Assembly (NCBI GenBank): GCA_032622095.1
Contig: CP136066.1
Coordinates: forward strand, 67,402,278-67,466,277
Direction: 5' to 3'
Source of the DNA: Siphonodentalium dalli
Lineage: Eukaryota > Mollusca > Scaphopoda > Gadilida > Siphonodentaliidae
DNA length: 64,000 nt
A model generated the notes under the pieces. That model ran no database searches and was not told the origin of the DNA. It saw only the letters and a program-made list of their open reading frames with translations. A program made the position numbers and the translations under genes. This document shows, piece after piece, positions 45,424 to 56,383 of the stretch. Each line of letters starts with the position of its first letter. Within the stretch, counting starts at the first letter, position 1.

Positions 45424-46690
45424 GTGTTGACATTGACATGTTGGGGTATTTCAGCAAAAAGACATTGCAACCAGTGGCTGTATGATGTAGATTAAATTAG
45501 AACCATGGATCACAACCATGATAGTGGCTATACTGACAATGACATTGTTTGTTCATTAATTGAAGTGAGATTTCTTTGATGTAGAATACGTTAGTGTATA
45601 TCTGTGAATTTAATGTATTTTTTAAAATGTCATTGTACACGTCATCTTCTTGTTTTTAGCATTTGAAAAGAAGGTTCTCACTATCTTATAAGAATTGAAA
45701 ACCGATGTGTCAGCTTGTAGAAAAAGGACTGATTTCATCGCACAAATGCAGTGAGCTTCAACTTCAAAAGAAAGAGTCAAACCATGCCAAGAGTTCCCCA
45801 GTTTTTCCATTGCCGTTATAATCGTCTGAGATACTTCAACAATTTGAAGGCCGACTGGCAGAGGACAACATCTAGGGGAAGCTTTTGTAAGTCCACTAAC
45901 GATCACAAACCATTCTATCTAATACGTCTTACTAAAATATTAAAAGCTTTTCCGATTAAACTCGGGCCAGCGGAATTGCCCAGTTTCACTTGAATCGAAT
46001 TTAAGTCTACCAGTGTACATATTATATTGTATATTGTTGTGTTAGCTGTTCCTGTTCATGACAAAATAAGCGCATCTCTAGGTCGTGCCAAAATACACTC
46101 TTTGGACATTTAGAATTGCACTACCGCAATAATTTGAGCTTGCAAAGAATATCCGAATTAGGCCAGTATTTTTTAATGTGTACGGACTTACGGACGCCCC
46201 AATTTATGTCGGACAGACTGATTACATAATACTACCGTTATTCTTATCAAACGGGCGGGGGGGGGGTCTGAATATTTTGTTTGATTAAAAAGAATATAGA
46301 TAAATTTACCAATATTTTGTTTTTATTAAAAAGAATATAGATAAAATTACAAACTTATGTCTATTTAAATTGTTTTTTGTTTTAGATTCAACTCATTGCT
46401 CAAAGCAAACTATTTCTCTAACAGCGTTCCCGTGGAGTTTATTGTGAATACATTAGGAGACATGACCATTACATATGATGAATGTCAACTTGTGTTATAA
46501 AGTAAGCCATAGTTGACAATTCGTAAGATACGGAAGATGCTTTATTCATTCATCCAAGCACTGACATCATTACAATCATCCGTGATGCCTTTATCATTGT
46601 TATTTTGTTCGTGCTGCTTTAATATCCACTGGTCAATAACATGTGTGGTGTACTCTTGGAAGAGTTAACATCATAACCTCATCTGGCTCC
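45424..46690 (+). repeat. Paralogous segment B (partner 33121-36640)
   Basis: Homologous to 33121-34283 joined directly to 36479-36640 at GAAGATGCT/TTATTCATTC, so it lacks 2.2 kb present in segment A. The candidate exons are more damaged here. Confidence 0.85.
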
Positions 46691-47085
46691 AGGACTAACT
46701 TCTTAACGACGACAAGTTGAAATGTAACCTCCATTGTTGGGGGCAATGTACCAAGCACTGGCGTGTGACAAATTCCCATGGATGCTTCCACTTAACACTC
46801 AACAATATCTTGCATGGAACTTAATTCAAATGTCACATTCTGGTACATGTATATCTTTTTTCGAGAAATCTTATTTTTCAAGAAGCTTCGCAGATGCCTT
46901 TAACATTGTTATTTTGTTCTTGCTGTTTTAATATGGTCAATAGCATGTGTGGTGTACTCTTGGAAGAGTTGGCATATCATACCTGCATCTGGCTCCAGGA
47001 CCAACTTCTGAATGATGGCAAGTTGAAATATTTGCAACCTCTGTTGTTGGGGGCAATGTACCAAGCAACATTATCAACATGTCCC
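46583..47085 (+). repeat. Tandem ~310-bp duplication
   Basis: GATGCCTTTA.CATTGTTATT, GTGTGGTGTACTCTTGGAAG and GGGGCAATGTACCAAGCA occur at 46583-46756 and again at 46893-47066. Confidence 0.75.
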
Positions 47086-47144
47086 TTTTGTTGGTAAATC
47101 TGGTTTCTTCAATGGAGGTGGTAAATTTGTCCAGCTCTACTTAC

Positions 47145-47423
47145 TCCTGAAAGGTTTCTCTTTCCTATCCTTAATTGTGCATGCGCGTCGGTGTCACCAA
47201 CCAGGTCCAATTGGTCTAGATATCCCTCTGCCATGGCCTTTAATACTGGGATTGTTTTGCTTTGGATGGACTCTGCCAGTACCCTGTCTGCGTGCTTAAT
47301 GAAGATGGGTTCTCCGAGGGCCTGCCTGTATTCCCCCCTTCTCTTCTAATCTGGTTAGATACGTCTCACGGTTTCGATTGCATCGATCGCTGAAGACATG
47401 CAGTCTGTCATCAAGCGTTTCTC
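47145..47423 (-). pseudogene. Exon of an unrecognised helical protein
   Basis: Between TTTTTACAG and GGA|GTAAGT on the - strand, three frames join to EKRLMTDCMSSAIDAIETVR, YLTRLEEKG and EYRQALGEPIFIKHADRVLA ESIQSKTIPVLKAMAEGYLD ... AQLRIGKRNLSG. Two small frameshifts near a G6 run separate them. Amphipathic helical pattern. No family recognised. It has no related sequence elsewhere in the window. Confidence 0.45.
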
Positions 47424-47589
47424 CTGTAAAAAGAAACAAAACACGATTCGACGAAGAAGTAATTATGTACCGTTTGAATCACACAGTTATTGACACATCA
47501 TTACAACTAATTATTGAAATATAATAGTGTTGTATCCAATTACACATGCCTTTTGCAATATATTGTACATCCATCATTCATTTAGTGTC

Positions 47590-47660
47590 AAGACATACAA
47601 CGCCGGCTTATCAATAATGTGTGTATTGATCAGCCTATTATATACATCCTCCAAATTAAA
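47590..47660 (+). repeat. 3' terminus of the dispersed ~1 kb repeat
   Basis: Only the last blocks remain: ACGCCGGCTTATCAATAATG, TGTATTGATCAGCCTATTAT and ACATCCTCC. Confidence 0.65.
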
Positions 47661-47681
47661 AGAAGCCATATAAGAAAGGTA

Positions 47682-48446
47682 CGGCGGTTTCAATGTGGTC
47701 ATGGGATTTTGACCGCGAGAAAAATTTCAGCAAACTGCATGAGCCCCGAAGTGTTCATGCGGAGTTTGCTGATTTTTTATCGCGATCAAAACCCATGACC
47801 ACGTTGAATCCGCCGTTTATTATTTATATGTATATACTTACGCTCTTTAAAACACTTCTCCAAATATGTCCGTTATTTCGTCAAAATCACTTTTTCAAAT
47901 ATCTCCGTTATTTAGTTTATAAAAATAATTTCAATATTTCGCTCTATATTTCGCTGTATTTTCCTATTTCGATTTTTCGTGCTATTTCGCTGTATTTTCA
48001 AATTTCGCTTTTTCGTTGTATTTCATATTTCGATAATTCGCTATATTTGACATACGGGATATGGGATTATATGATAACCAACATTCTGAGCCCCGGAGTG
48101 TTCATGCGGAGTTTGCTGATTTGTTATCGCGATCAAAACCCATGACCACGTTGAATCCGCCGTTTATTATTTATATGTATATACTTACGCTCTTTAAAAC
48201 ACTTCTCCAAATATGTCCGTTATTTCGTCAAAATCACTTTTTCAAATATCTCCGTTATTTAGTTTATAAAAATAATTTCAATATTTCGCTCTATATTTCG
48301 CCCTATTTCGCTGTATTTTCCTATTTCGATTTTTCGTGCTATTTCGCTGTATTTTCAAATTTCGCTTTTTCGTTGTATTTCATATTTCGATAATTCGCTA
48401 TATTTGACATACGGGATATGGGATTATATGATAACCAACATTCTGA
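47682..48446. repeat. Foldback arm plus 347-bp tandem duplication
   Basis: 47682-47738 and 47757-47815 form an imperfect ~55-base inverted repeat (CCATGACCACGTTGAATCCG against its reverse complement). The segment 47741-48087 is then repeated at 48088-48446, with ten extra bases (CCCTATTTCG) in copy 2. The interior is a run of ATTTCG.TATTTT motifs. ORFs at 47693-48393 merely reflect this repeat. Confidence 0.85.
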
Positions 48447-48612
48447 TAGTCAATCGAACATCTCGTGCCACCCGTGCTCGCGATTATATGCCACTAGCCA
48501 TCCAATCGTGAACCTCGATTACATATTGTTTGCTATCAAATCCTTGGCGTATTGGCTGACTAGACACTCAAGCAGTCGGTAATGTCCGACAATCCCCGGT
48601 GATTTCCGGGAC

Positions 48613-48684
48613 CAATGTGTTCATAAACCTATGAACGACATTGAAAGTGACGTCACGTTACGTTCATATGTTTATGAACGCATT
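48613..48684. repeat. Hairpin centred on GTGACGTCAC
   Basis: AATGTGTTCATAAACCTATG AACG pairs with CGTTCATATGTTTATGAACG CATT around the perfect palindrome GTGACGTCAC, a CRE-type sequence. Confidence 0.75.
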
Positions 48685-48757
48685 GAATAAGGGGGTGTGT
48701 CTACCGTAACGCTATGAGGAAATCGGAAGAGATATCAGGTGTATGTAAATATATGAC

Positions 48758-49255
48758 TATGACCAGGACAAATGCCTTACACTAAAATTAACGTTAATCA
48801 CGCCAATATTTACTTGTGGAAATAGGATCATATTGGACACATTTGATTCTGATTTTTTTTCTTTTATCGCGCGGATCACAGTACCTGTATTTCAGGTATG
48901 ATATATATGCTACCCAAATTTTGCATGTGGGTTTACAAGTCAAGTTTAGGTTCTGCTCGCCAATTTTGACAAGTTACGTCTCTTTTTTGTAGGATTTTGC
49001 ACTTCATTTTCGTTTCCGAATGATAACGTTAGTAAGTCTGAATTAAATGGAATGTACATTTGTAAATGGAATGAAATGTTGTTTGTGAGTTTACTAGCAC
49101 AACAATGGTCAAATTCGAATTTGGGTTCCACCACCAATTTTCACCTGGGTTGATGAAATTACCACAGGCAATGATTTTGAAATTTGTCAAAAAATAATTT
49201 CATTTGGCAAAAAGTTTGGTAAGAGAATATTTTGGCCCAGCACCAACCATGCATG
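48758..49255 (+). repeat. Second copies of two dispersed repeats
   Basis: 48758-49035 pairs with 44905-45215; 49107-49255 pairs with 32828-32985. Confidence 0.75.
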
Positions 49256-49271
49256 ACATGTAGGGGTGCAG

Positions 49272-49345
49272 GACGTTTCGGCACCTGGTTTTCGAGACGT
49301 TTCGGCACCTGGTTTTCGAGACGTTTCGGCACCTGGATTTTCGGC
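49272..49345. repeat. 24-bp tandem repeat with a repeated TTTCGGCAC core
   Basis: GACGTTTCGGCACCTGGTTTTCGA units start at 49272, 49296 and 49320; shorter GTTTCGGC.C copies continue to 49410. The - strand ORF here reads KPGAETSR repeats and is not treated as a gene. Confidence 0.8.
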
Positions 49346-49410
49346 ACTTGGTTGTTTCGGCCCAGATACTTGGACGTTTCGGCTCTTCACCGAAGTCGTT
49401 TCGGCACAAA

Positions 49411-50384
49411 TTTGATTTTCATGGTATGTGGCAGGCCATTTGACAACGTTGTCCGGGGTACATTCCACATAACCAAACATGCATTATGAACTTATCGACA
49501 TTGGAACATTAGCCGTCTGTTTTTATACGCTGGTTTCCGTTTCAATCATTTTAAATGATGTTTTTTTGTCCGGAGCTCGTGGTCCAAAAACGTCCTTACC
49601 GCTCACGTGTCATACCGGAAGTTGCATGTTGCATATGGGGGCGATGGGGTTAAAAATCCTTCACGAAAACCTTCAGAAAGAAGCCTCAAGAAATGTATAA
49701 CTGAAATAAATAAACTTGTCTTGATGTGACTAAAGTCAAGATTATTGTGTGCATGGAAAAAGAGCAAGCAACTGTCTCAAAACATCAATGGGTAGAAAAT
49801 ATCTGTCATCACGCTGTTCATCAGTGCATCAAGCCAATCAGTGAAATATTTGCTTTCTATCAACCCATGATCTGTTACTCTCACAACACCTAAATATCCA
49901 TAGTCTGGCATAGTGACTGTTTGTCATTTATTTATATAATAATGTACTACGTTATTCGAAAACTTACTCCTTCCAAGTACTTGATATGTAGATATACAAT
50001 TAGAATATACAATTAGATTATAGGCCTAGGTGAATAATAATTGTACCCCACCCAGGTTGATACAAAATAGCTCGTGTATCTGGGCAAGTTTGTCAGTTGC
50101 TTTCCGGGGGTCGGTGGTTTCTACACGCAGTGGAACAATTTCCCGGTGAAATTAAGCCTCTGCGTGGTCTTTCCTCCACCCGTAAAAATTGACAACGTCG
50201 TGTGTGGCCTAGAGGCTAGAAAGTTGGAGAGATGGGGTAGGGCAGGATGGTTGAGGTTCCTGAAAATGACCATTTTCGAAAGCAACTGTATTTTGCATCT
50301 GCACGGGCCAAATTTCTTTAACGCTTTGGACACTTTTGCCATTGCGATTTTAAAGTGAACATGCTTCTGCATTTCACCACATAT
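49411..50384. other. Stretch without a convincing gene
   Basis: An ORF at 49479-49700 ends just before AATAAA-like sequence but has no other support. Confidence 0.35.
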
Positions 50385-50640
50385 TCCGTCGTGCGCCGGA
50401 ACTCACGTTAAGTGTGTTCTTGACCGACCATGTAATCATGACCACCATTGTCACCTGACAAAGCAAAGGTTGAGTGACATAGAAAAGAGCGTTCCATGAT
50501 TTTATCCCTGATATGGTAGTAATAAAGAGCGTTTATTTCACTTGGGTGCGCCAACAATTGAAAAACAGCTGAAAAACCTGTGACCATGGAAAGTATGTAA
50601 AGGCAAACGAAGCCGGCATTGGGTTGTCAATAAGTTTGCA
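50385..50640 (+). repeat. Dispersed ~1 kb repeat family, 3' part
   Basis: Has TAAGTGTGTTCTTGACCGAC, GAGCGTTCCATG, CTGATATGGTAGTAATAAAG and GAAGCCGGCATT. Confidence 0.75.
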
Positions 50641-51292
50641 AAACGTTCTCTGTGTGGGCGCGGAGAGTATCGGTAGCGCCCACTGCGTGCACCATTCATG
50701 GTAAGTTTTTAGGTTGTGGTAATATACCCAACAATCCACAATATACCAGTTGTCCACCAGTTCTCACACTCCGCTGCGATCAGGCCGGCGATTGCATTGC
50801 GCTGAAAAATTACCAAAGCGCCACGCTAAACGCACTAGGGTCTCAAAGAACCGATTGGTGACGCAGTTGACACTGGCTGGGACGGGAGAGGATCCCAATT
50901 GTCGCCAGTGAGCGCCGCGCTTGTTTTGTGCGTGCACAATGAGAGCGAAAAGCTCACGTCGCTCGCTCACCGTTGACGTAGCAAGGATGGATACAATTCC
51001 TCTGCAGTAAGCTTAATCAGACTCTCACAAGTGCATTCCAGTCCTTATTACGCTTTTATTGCGCTGCCACGAGGCGTTATGGACTGGTTCCCGTTCATAG
51101 AACGTGCACACGGTGCTGCCACTGCGAATGTGACGCTCGTTTTACGTCCAATCGTGACAAATGGCGTTCTTCCGACGTTTTCAGAAGGTTTACAGTACGA
51201 TTCCACCTTGAAATGCGATATGCTCACCCACACAAAACACTGGTATAAACAGAGCCTCGCCATCGCTCAGCATCAGTCTCCATATCTTCGCC
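50641..51292. other. GC-richer leader region with ATG|GTAAGT
   Basis: ATG at 50698-50700 is followed at once by GTAAGT, the same arrangement as the MADS-like exon 1. ORFs at 50764-50970 and 51031-51366 overlap on both strands and are not supported. Confidence 0.3.
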
Positions 51293-51495
51293 ATGGCTGC
51301 AGAGAGTCAGAATTTGATCATTGTACAGCAGTTGCTAAATTTGCAGGCAAAACATGCAGAGAATGACGCGGCCATTGTCAACATCGTGAGAATGAGACGG
51401 GCGAGGCCGAGGAGATGCTGGGTTCAACCATGGTTAGACGTGGGGGGGGGGGTTCAGTTCGCCACTACCACCGGCTGATTATTTGTTTTGATTAA
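51293..51495 (+). pseudogene. PIF/Harbinger-type transposase N-terminal fragment
   Basis: ATGGCTGCAG opens MAAESQNLIIVQQLLNLQAK ... RRARPRRCWVQPWLDV. After the G11 run a shifted frame gives HYHRL. A short helical start, an Arg-rich tract, W.(R/Q)PWL and (Q/H)YHRL is the usual N-terminus of animal HARBI1-like transposases, which go on to a DDE nuclease domain. That domain is not seen. The frame break sits in the G-run, so it may be slippage or a sequencing error. Confidence 0.55.
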
Positions 51496-51558
51496 AATTA
51501 TAGTATTGACACATGTTACCAAGTGTATATATGTGTATATATCTACCTTCCATTTCAG

Positions 51559-51789
51559 AATGTCATATCCATATTTGTATTGGAAACTCCGAAAATGAAA
51601 GATGAACGAAAAACCGAGAAGGACATCTATGCCACCAGGGTGACATGCGGAACAAATCTACAGACAACCTATATTGACAGCCACCATATAAAGACCAACA
51701 ATATTCACCACAACAGTTACTGTCGCGTTGCTAACAGCCGAACTACTGGGCACCTCGGCAGCAATTTACAAATCGATCGTCATTGTATA
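51559..51789 (+). CDS. Clean internal exon, phase 0-0
   Basis: 77 codons, no stop, between CCATTTCAG and ATA|GTAAGC. Reads NVISIFVLETPKMKDERKTE KDIYATRVTCG ... HIKTNNIHHNSYCRVA ... LQIDRHCI. Phase 0 at both ends matches the exon at 43566-43805 and would allow splicing to it. Product not recognised. Confidence 0.45.
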
Positions 51790-52333
51790 GTAAGCAAATA
51801 TAGTATACTCATCATTATCAAGGGATAACATAAATAATTATTGTGACTGATTTTAAAGATGCCCTTCCAATTTAACGTTCATGCCAAATAATGCATATTT
51901 GTGACAGCCAATTGTTTGCTTAACATGCAAGCGAAAATGAAAAATAGTTGCAATCACCACTATTTGTATTGCAAATTTTAAACGATCATGAAAATCCACA
52001 AAATCTTGAAACCAAAACAATTCGGGTTTGAAAACGCCCTTTATTATAAACCGATTTTACCAACTGAAGCCTAGACGCTCTTTATGATTATTGGCATTTG
52101 TTTCTTGGTTGACAAAAATTCTAAACTTTTATTAAAACCCAATTGTTTTGAAGTCGATATTTGGCAATTTCTACATAATAATGGGCTCATGTATCATATC
52201 ACATTTTTTTCTTTACAGAAAAGCTAAATGTAATATAATTTTTTTTAAATCAAACAGCTATCTTCAATGAACAATCAATTCACAACCAAAAACATCTTCA
52301 ATTGAACAATTAGCAAACAGTTAAGGTCCGAAT

Positions 52334-53693
52334 ATGAACATCTCAGCTCCTAGCCTAAATATTCCAAATATGATATTGAATAACCAAGCCCAATTGAGTG
52401 ATAATCTCGATGACACATATAATGTATCGGTTGAGACAAAGGCTCCATCCTCCAACACTACTGACAAAGTAACACCAAACATATTTAATTCCGAATACGA
52501 GCACACCAAAAAAATCTTCTCTGACTTATACCATTATCATCAGAACAATCAATCATTGAGACTAGTCAATCTTGTTTGAACAGTGCAATACATGGCAATT
52601 CACCCCAGCATGTGGACACAAGCTCCAATGTGTCGTCATATATTCCATTAAATGGCAACATAAGTGATATATCATCTGTCAAATCCCAACAACAAACATC
52701 TTTATTACTTTACTCAAGCGTTAATTCTGAAGACAGGTTATTGTCCCTCAGACGTTCCAGTTCAGAGACTGAAATGGGCATCTCTCTGACAAACACCAAC
52801 GTTCATCTTTCTGATTCTTTGTCATATCATTCAGATATGGCGTCAAACGAGCCAGCTGGCAGCAAAACGGTTAATTTGACTTTAGGTCAGAAATCCGTAA
52901 ATGAGACACAGTATCAGTATGGCAGTTCGCGTGATGCATCGGGGGAACTCCCATCACTGAACCCACTTAAATGTTCTGAAATCTCAACCGAATCGGTTAT
53001 ACAAATAACTACGACTCCTGTCGTTTCACCGCCCAAATCTCAAGCTATGATCAATAAAAGTTTCGGATATCCGTCACCAATTAAGAGGTGCGTTTATACG
53101 ACACCGACTAAAATCAAGAATAAAAACACAAAATTATCTTCGAAACACAACATAATAAAAACTCTTACCCCGAGGAAAATTGAACGGATTCAAGGCGGTC
53201 ATTGGTTATGTGATGATATCGTTAGGCAATTTCAAAACCTTCTTGCAAATGAGTTTCCAGTAATACGTGGTTTTCTTGATCCGTTGCATGCCCTGTTTAA
53301 AAACTTGAAAACGGGCCGATTTGTCCACAAACCTTCTCGGTAATTTTTTGACCCACATAAATCGTTGCTCAAGTTCACTATACTGGGCACAATCACTGGG
53401 TATCATCAACATACGTACCAAACGACAACGATTATGCCGTGTATATCTTTGAATTCCTCTTTTCGCAATCAGATCCGATGACGACATCCACACAAATTCA
53501 GTTATGGTCCATGTACGGAAGCCACTCCGCTCTGGGGGCATTGAGGGTAATGATTCCACATATACAGAAACAGTCTAATAGCTCTGATTGCGGGGTATTT
53601 GCTTTAGCGCACCTAGTAGAATTTGGCTACAATCCCCGATATGGACGAACAGAGTCGTCCAGATTCTTACAGCCTATCGTCAGGGAAGGTTAA
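52334..53693 (+). pseudogene. Ulp1/C48-type cysteine protease-like gene, frameshifted
   Basis: The Ser/Asn/Thr-rich N-terminal part is open from ATG 52334 and shifts frame near 52545. The protease-like core starts at IQGGHWLCDDIVRQFQNLLA NEFPVIRGFLDPL (53190-53290), stops at 53341, and resumes in another frame from 53361: VHYTGHNHWVSS (His codon 53394), VYIFEFLFS, then HIQKQSNSSDCGVFALAHLV EF (Cys codon 53589). In C48 peptidases the order is W.....I..., HW, (Y/F)D.., Q, DCG.F. His, Gln and Cys are present, but the Asp position reads Glu (IFEFL). Genes of this kind (SUMO-protease-like domains) are common in invertebrate transposons. Two frame breaks argue for a pseudogene. Confidence 0.7.
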
Positions 53694-53754
53694 TCGCTTT
53701 CAGAAAAATAATCTGTGTTCTAGACAAAGTGGCATATAGAATCTATTCTGTCAG

Positions 53755-54024
53755 GGAACAGTTTTAAATGCGTTACTAAAGTTCGAGAGCAAGATCAGAT
53801 CAACGGCCGTTATGGCGCTCGTACCAGATGTTGTTAACCTCACAAAAATCCACACCAGCCTGCACACAAGTGTCCAGGGTATTAGATGCGGGGAACAAAG
53901 ATACGAGGGGAGAGCTCTTGTCGAAAAAGGTCGTTCTTGCAGAGGTGGTAGAAGATGTCGTCGGTAAACAATATTCGTCGACAGATATGATGCACAACTA
54001 CGGAGACCACTACATCCGAGAGAG
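53755..54024 (+). pseudogene. Candidate exon downstream of the protease
   Basis: From acceptor CTATTCTGTCAG to GAGAG|GTAAGT. One frame reads GTVLNALLKFESKIRSTAVM ALVPDVVNLTKIHTS; a shifted frame continues VLDAGNKDTRGELLSKKVVL AEVVEDVVGKQYSSTDMMHN. Both are helical and hydrophobic. One frameshift near 53880. - strand ORFs cover the same bases, so strand choice rests on the splice sites. Confidence 0.35.
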
Positions 54025-55937
54025 GTAAGTATAGTCTTTAGCCTATAGTAATTGTTTACCTTAAACACGTGGCAGTAAGGACACAACTATTCTTGTCAAT
54101 CTTTCACTGATTCATATTATCATATTCTCGGCCGTAAAATACGGACGAAACAGGAATTATTATCTAGTCATAGACTGCCCGGTCTCTTGACCTCAATAAT
54201 ATTAGCATAATGACAGTGTCTAGGTCGTAACATATAGTCGTTACCCACTTCAATCAAAATTAGTCCAAAGACAAATGTAAGATGGTTTGTGTCCCAAATG
54301 TAGACCTGGTAAAACAGCAAGAGGCACTTATGTCAAGGGGAATGTTGTGGATTCCAACAGTCTCACCCGCTGAGTTGATGTTACAGCATAAGCATCTAGA
54401 GGAGACTATAACAGCGATAAACTCTTAATATAGTCTCTCTCTCTGAAGCTAATGGTGTAACCTCACTCAGGTGGGAGCGGGACCTCCGCAATATTTCAAA
54501 AATGGCTTCCGGGAAACGTAGGATTATGAAAAGACGAGTGGTGGCACTATTCACAATTATATGATGGGTGCCATCCGTATAAAAATCTGGAGTATAAATG
54601 GTGCCAACTGCTTTGTAACTCAATTATTTTGGACATTAATGTTATTCTCTTTAATTGGTAGCATCCTGTCTGAAAAGAATATTCATTGTATACTCATTCA
54701 AAATCGCACTAAAAATCACTAATATTCCTTGCAGTATCTTGATAACTAAAGCTAATATGATTGTATCCATGGCCCATGCTAACTTATACCCTGATAATTT
54801 CTGATTTTTACTTATGAAGCATGTATGGAATTAGTAACGGAGTATATGTTAGTCCATAATATTTTCCGCATATGCGGAATAATCTCCTACATAATGCACA
54901 ATGCTCGTAGAATATTATGTTTTCTCCGATATAGATAAGAAAACTGATAATGAATAGAATGACAAGACGACTTGTAGAAATTGGCTATGTGCACCTATCA
55001 TTCGAGGGGTTGTTTGCCTTCAAATAAATCTATGGTGATAAGTTTATTGGTCTGTCATACGGAGCAGGGGTCGTTTCGATTGAATATAGTGGACCAGATA
55101 TTGGAATAATTCACAACCATGTCCAAACCGTCTGGATAATCAACTTCCACAATGTTCTGCATTTACCATGTTCTTAATTAGTTCCAAATTTTACGATTGG
55201 ATGTATACTACAAGAGATACAGGGTAGTATGTGAAAAGGGAACTTCCTTTTTTGAGGTGGTTATATCACATGAAATGTATATACGTGATTCTTAACAAAA
55301 TGTCAGTAGTACATTGTAAGTAGTATATTTACACACCTGATTGCGATGTTGCTATTCACACTTTCTTTCGAATTACTCTCAGTGATGAAAATCAACACGC
55401 TGGTCATTCTATAATCCCCACTGCGGGGCAGTAATCCCCAGTGGGGGCATCAGTAAACCGAAAATCAGGCTACAACATAGTCTCATAGTCTCATGTTTAT
55501 ATTAAAATTGTATCAAATCTAATGTTTCAAGCGATTAGGTGAACTAATTGAAATTTAGTTGCATGCTATTAAATGGTGATGGTTAAAAAAGTTACTTGAT
55601 ATGTTAGAATTATATCTGAGGATACATTTTGTTTACATTGTAATTTAAAATCAGGAATATGATTGATATAATTAAACTAAGATATATATTTTTTCACAGG
55701 TATATCATCTCAACATCTTAAACACGAAAATCTTAGTTGGTCGTTAGATATTTAGAGAATGATGGTGTTTGGATACTAACTTATACATTTTATAAAATGA
55801 AGGAAGTCCACACTTAATTATATTTAACGAAAACGTTCTTACTTGAAGTGAAATTTCAATGCACCCCATCCATCCAATAATGTGTTACAATCCCTGTCCA
55901 TTTTCGTAGAACGTATATATATTTCTTTTATCTTTAG
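54025..55937. other. Stretch without a convincing gene
   Basis: A small palindrome at 55418-55446 (CCCCACTG ... CAGTGGGG). No supported exon. Confidence 0.4.
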
Positions 55938-56270
55938 GATCTTATGGACGAATTCTTTGACGGAAGGACTTCTTCGGAGACGGGCATATTGTGTCATATC
56001 CGATGCTTTTAATCATCGCAATAAAAAGAAAGAAGTAAAGAGTCGTTCAATAGCGTGAAAGATTTCTTATTTTTCGTCACCACGACACCCACGCTCCACA
56101 TCCTGGGGATGACATCGAGGGAAGCAGAAACCATCACCACCCTCCCCGAATACGCCCGCATCAAGAAAACACGTCATGGTAAAGGTAGTAACACAAGTCT
56201 GTGATGCCATCTGGTCATCAGTAGACCCTGATGAGTTTGCACTCATATCCGTTTTGCGTCTGCAAGAAAG
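55938..56270 (+). pseudogene. Unrecognised exon, first of two tandem copies
   Basis: From acceptor TTTTATCTTTAG to AAAG|GTGATT. Reads ILWTNSLTEGLLRRRAYCVI SDAFNHRNKKKEVK, then after a one-base loss SFNSVKDFLFFVTT ... LHILGMTSREAE, and after a one-base gain VKVVTQVCDAIWSSVDPDEF ALISVLRLQE. The two shifts compensate. It sits between the C48-like and helicase-like pieces on the same strand, so it may be part of the same gene. Family not recognised. Confidence 0.4.
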
Positions 56271-56383
56271 GTGATTTTAATTATGATTGCAAGTTGGAAA
56301 TTTAAAAAAACAGCTGGTAGAGCTACCCAATGAATCACTCGTGCCCAAAATGGACACATACATTTAAACAATTCAGCTAATAT

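Noticed and set aside
47693-48393. 150- and 110-codon ORFs
   Set aside because: They are two readings of one tandem-duplicated ATTTCG-rich repeat, with no splice or family support.
49187-49480. - strand ORF with KPGAETSR repeats
   Set aside because: Created by the 24-bp tandem repeat at 49272; no conservation outside it.
51031-51366. 111-codon ORF before the Harbinger-like fragment
   Set aside because: Overlaps the better-supported MAAESQN frame and lacks any recognisable motif.
53751-54086. - strand ORF of 111 codons
   Set aside because: It is the shadow of the + strand exon at 53755-54024, which has both splice sites.
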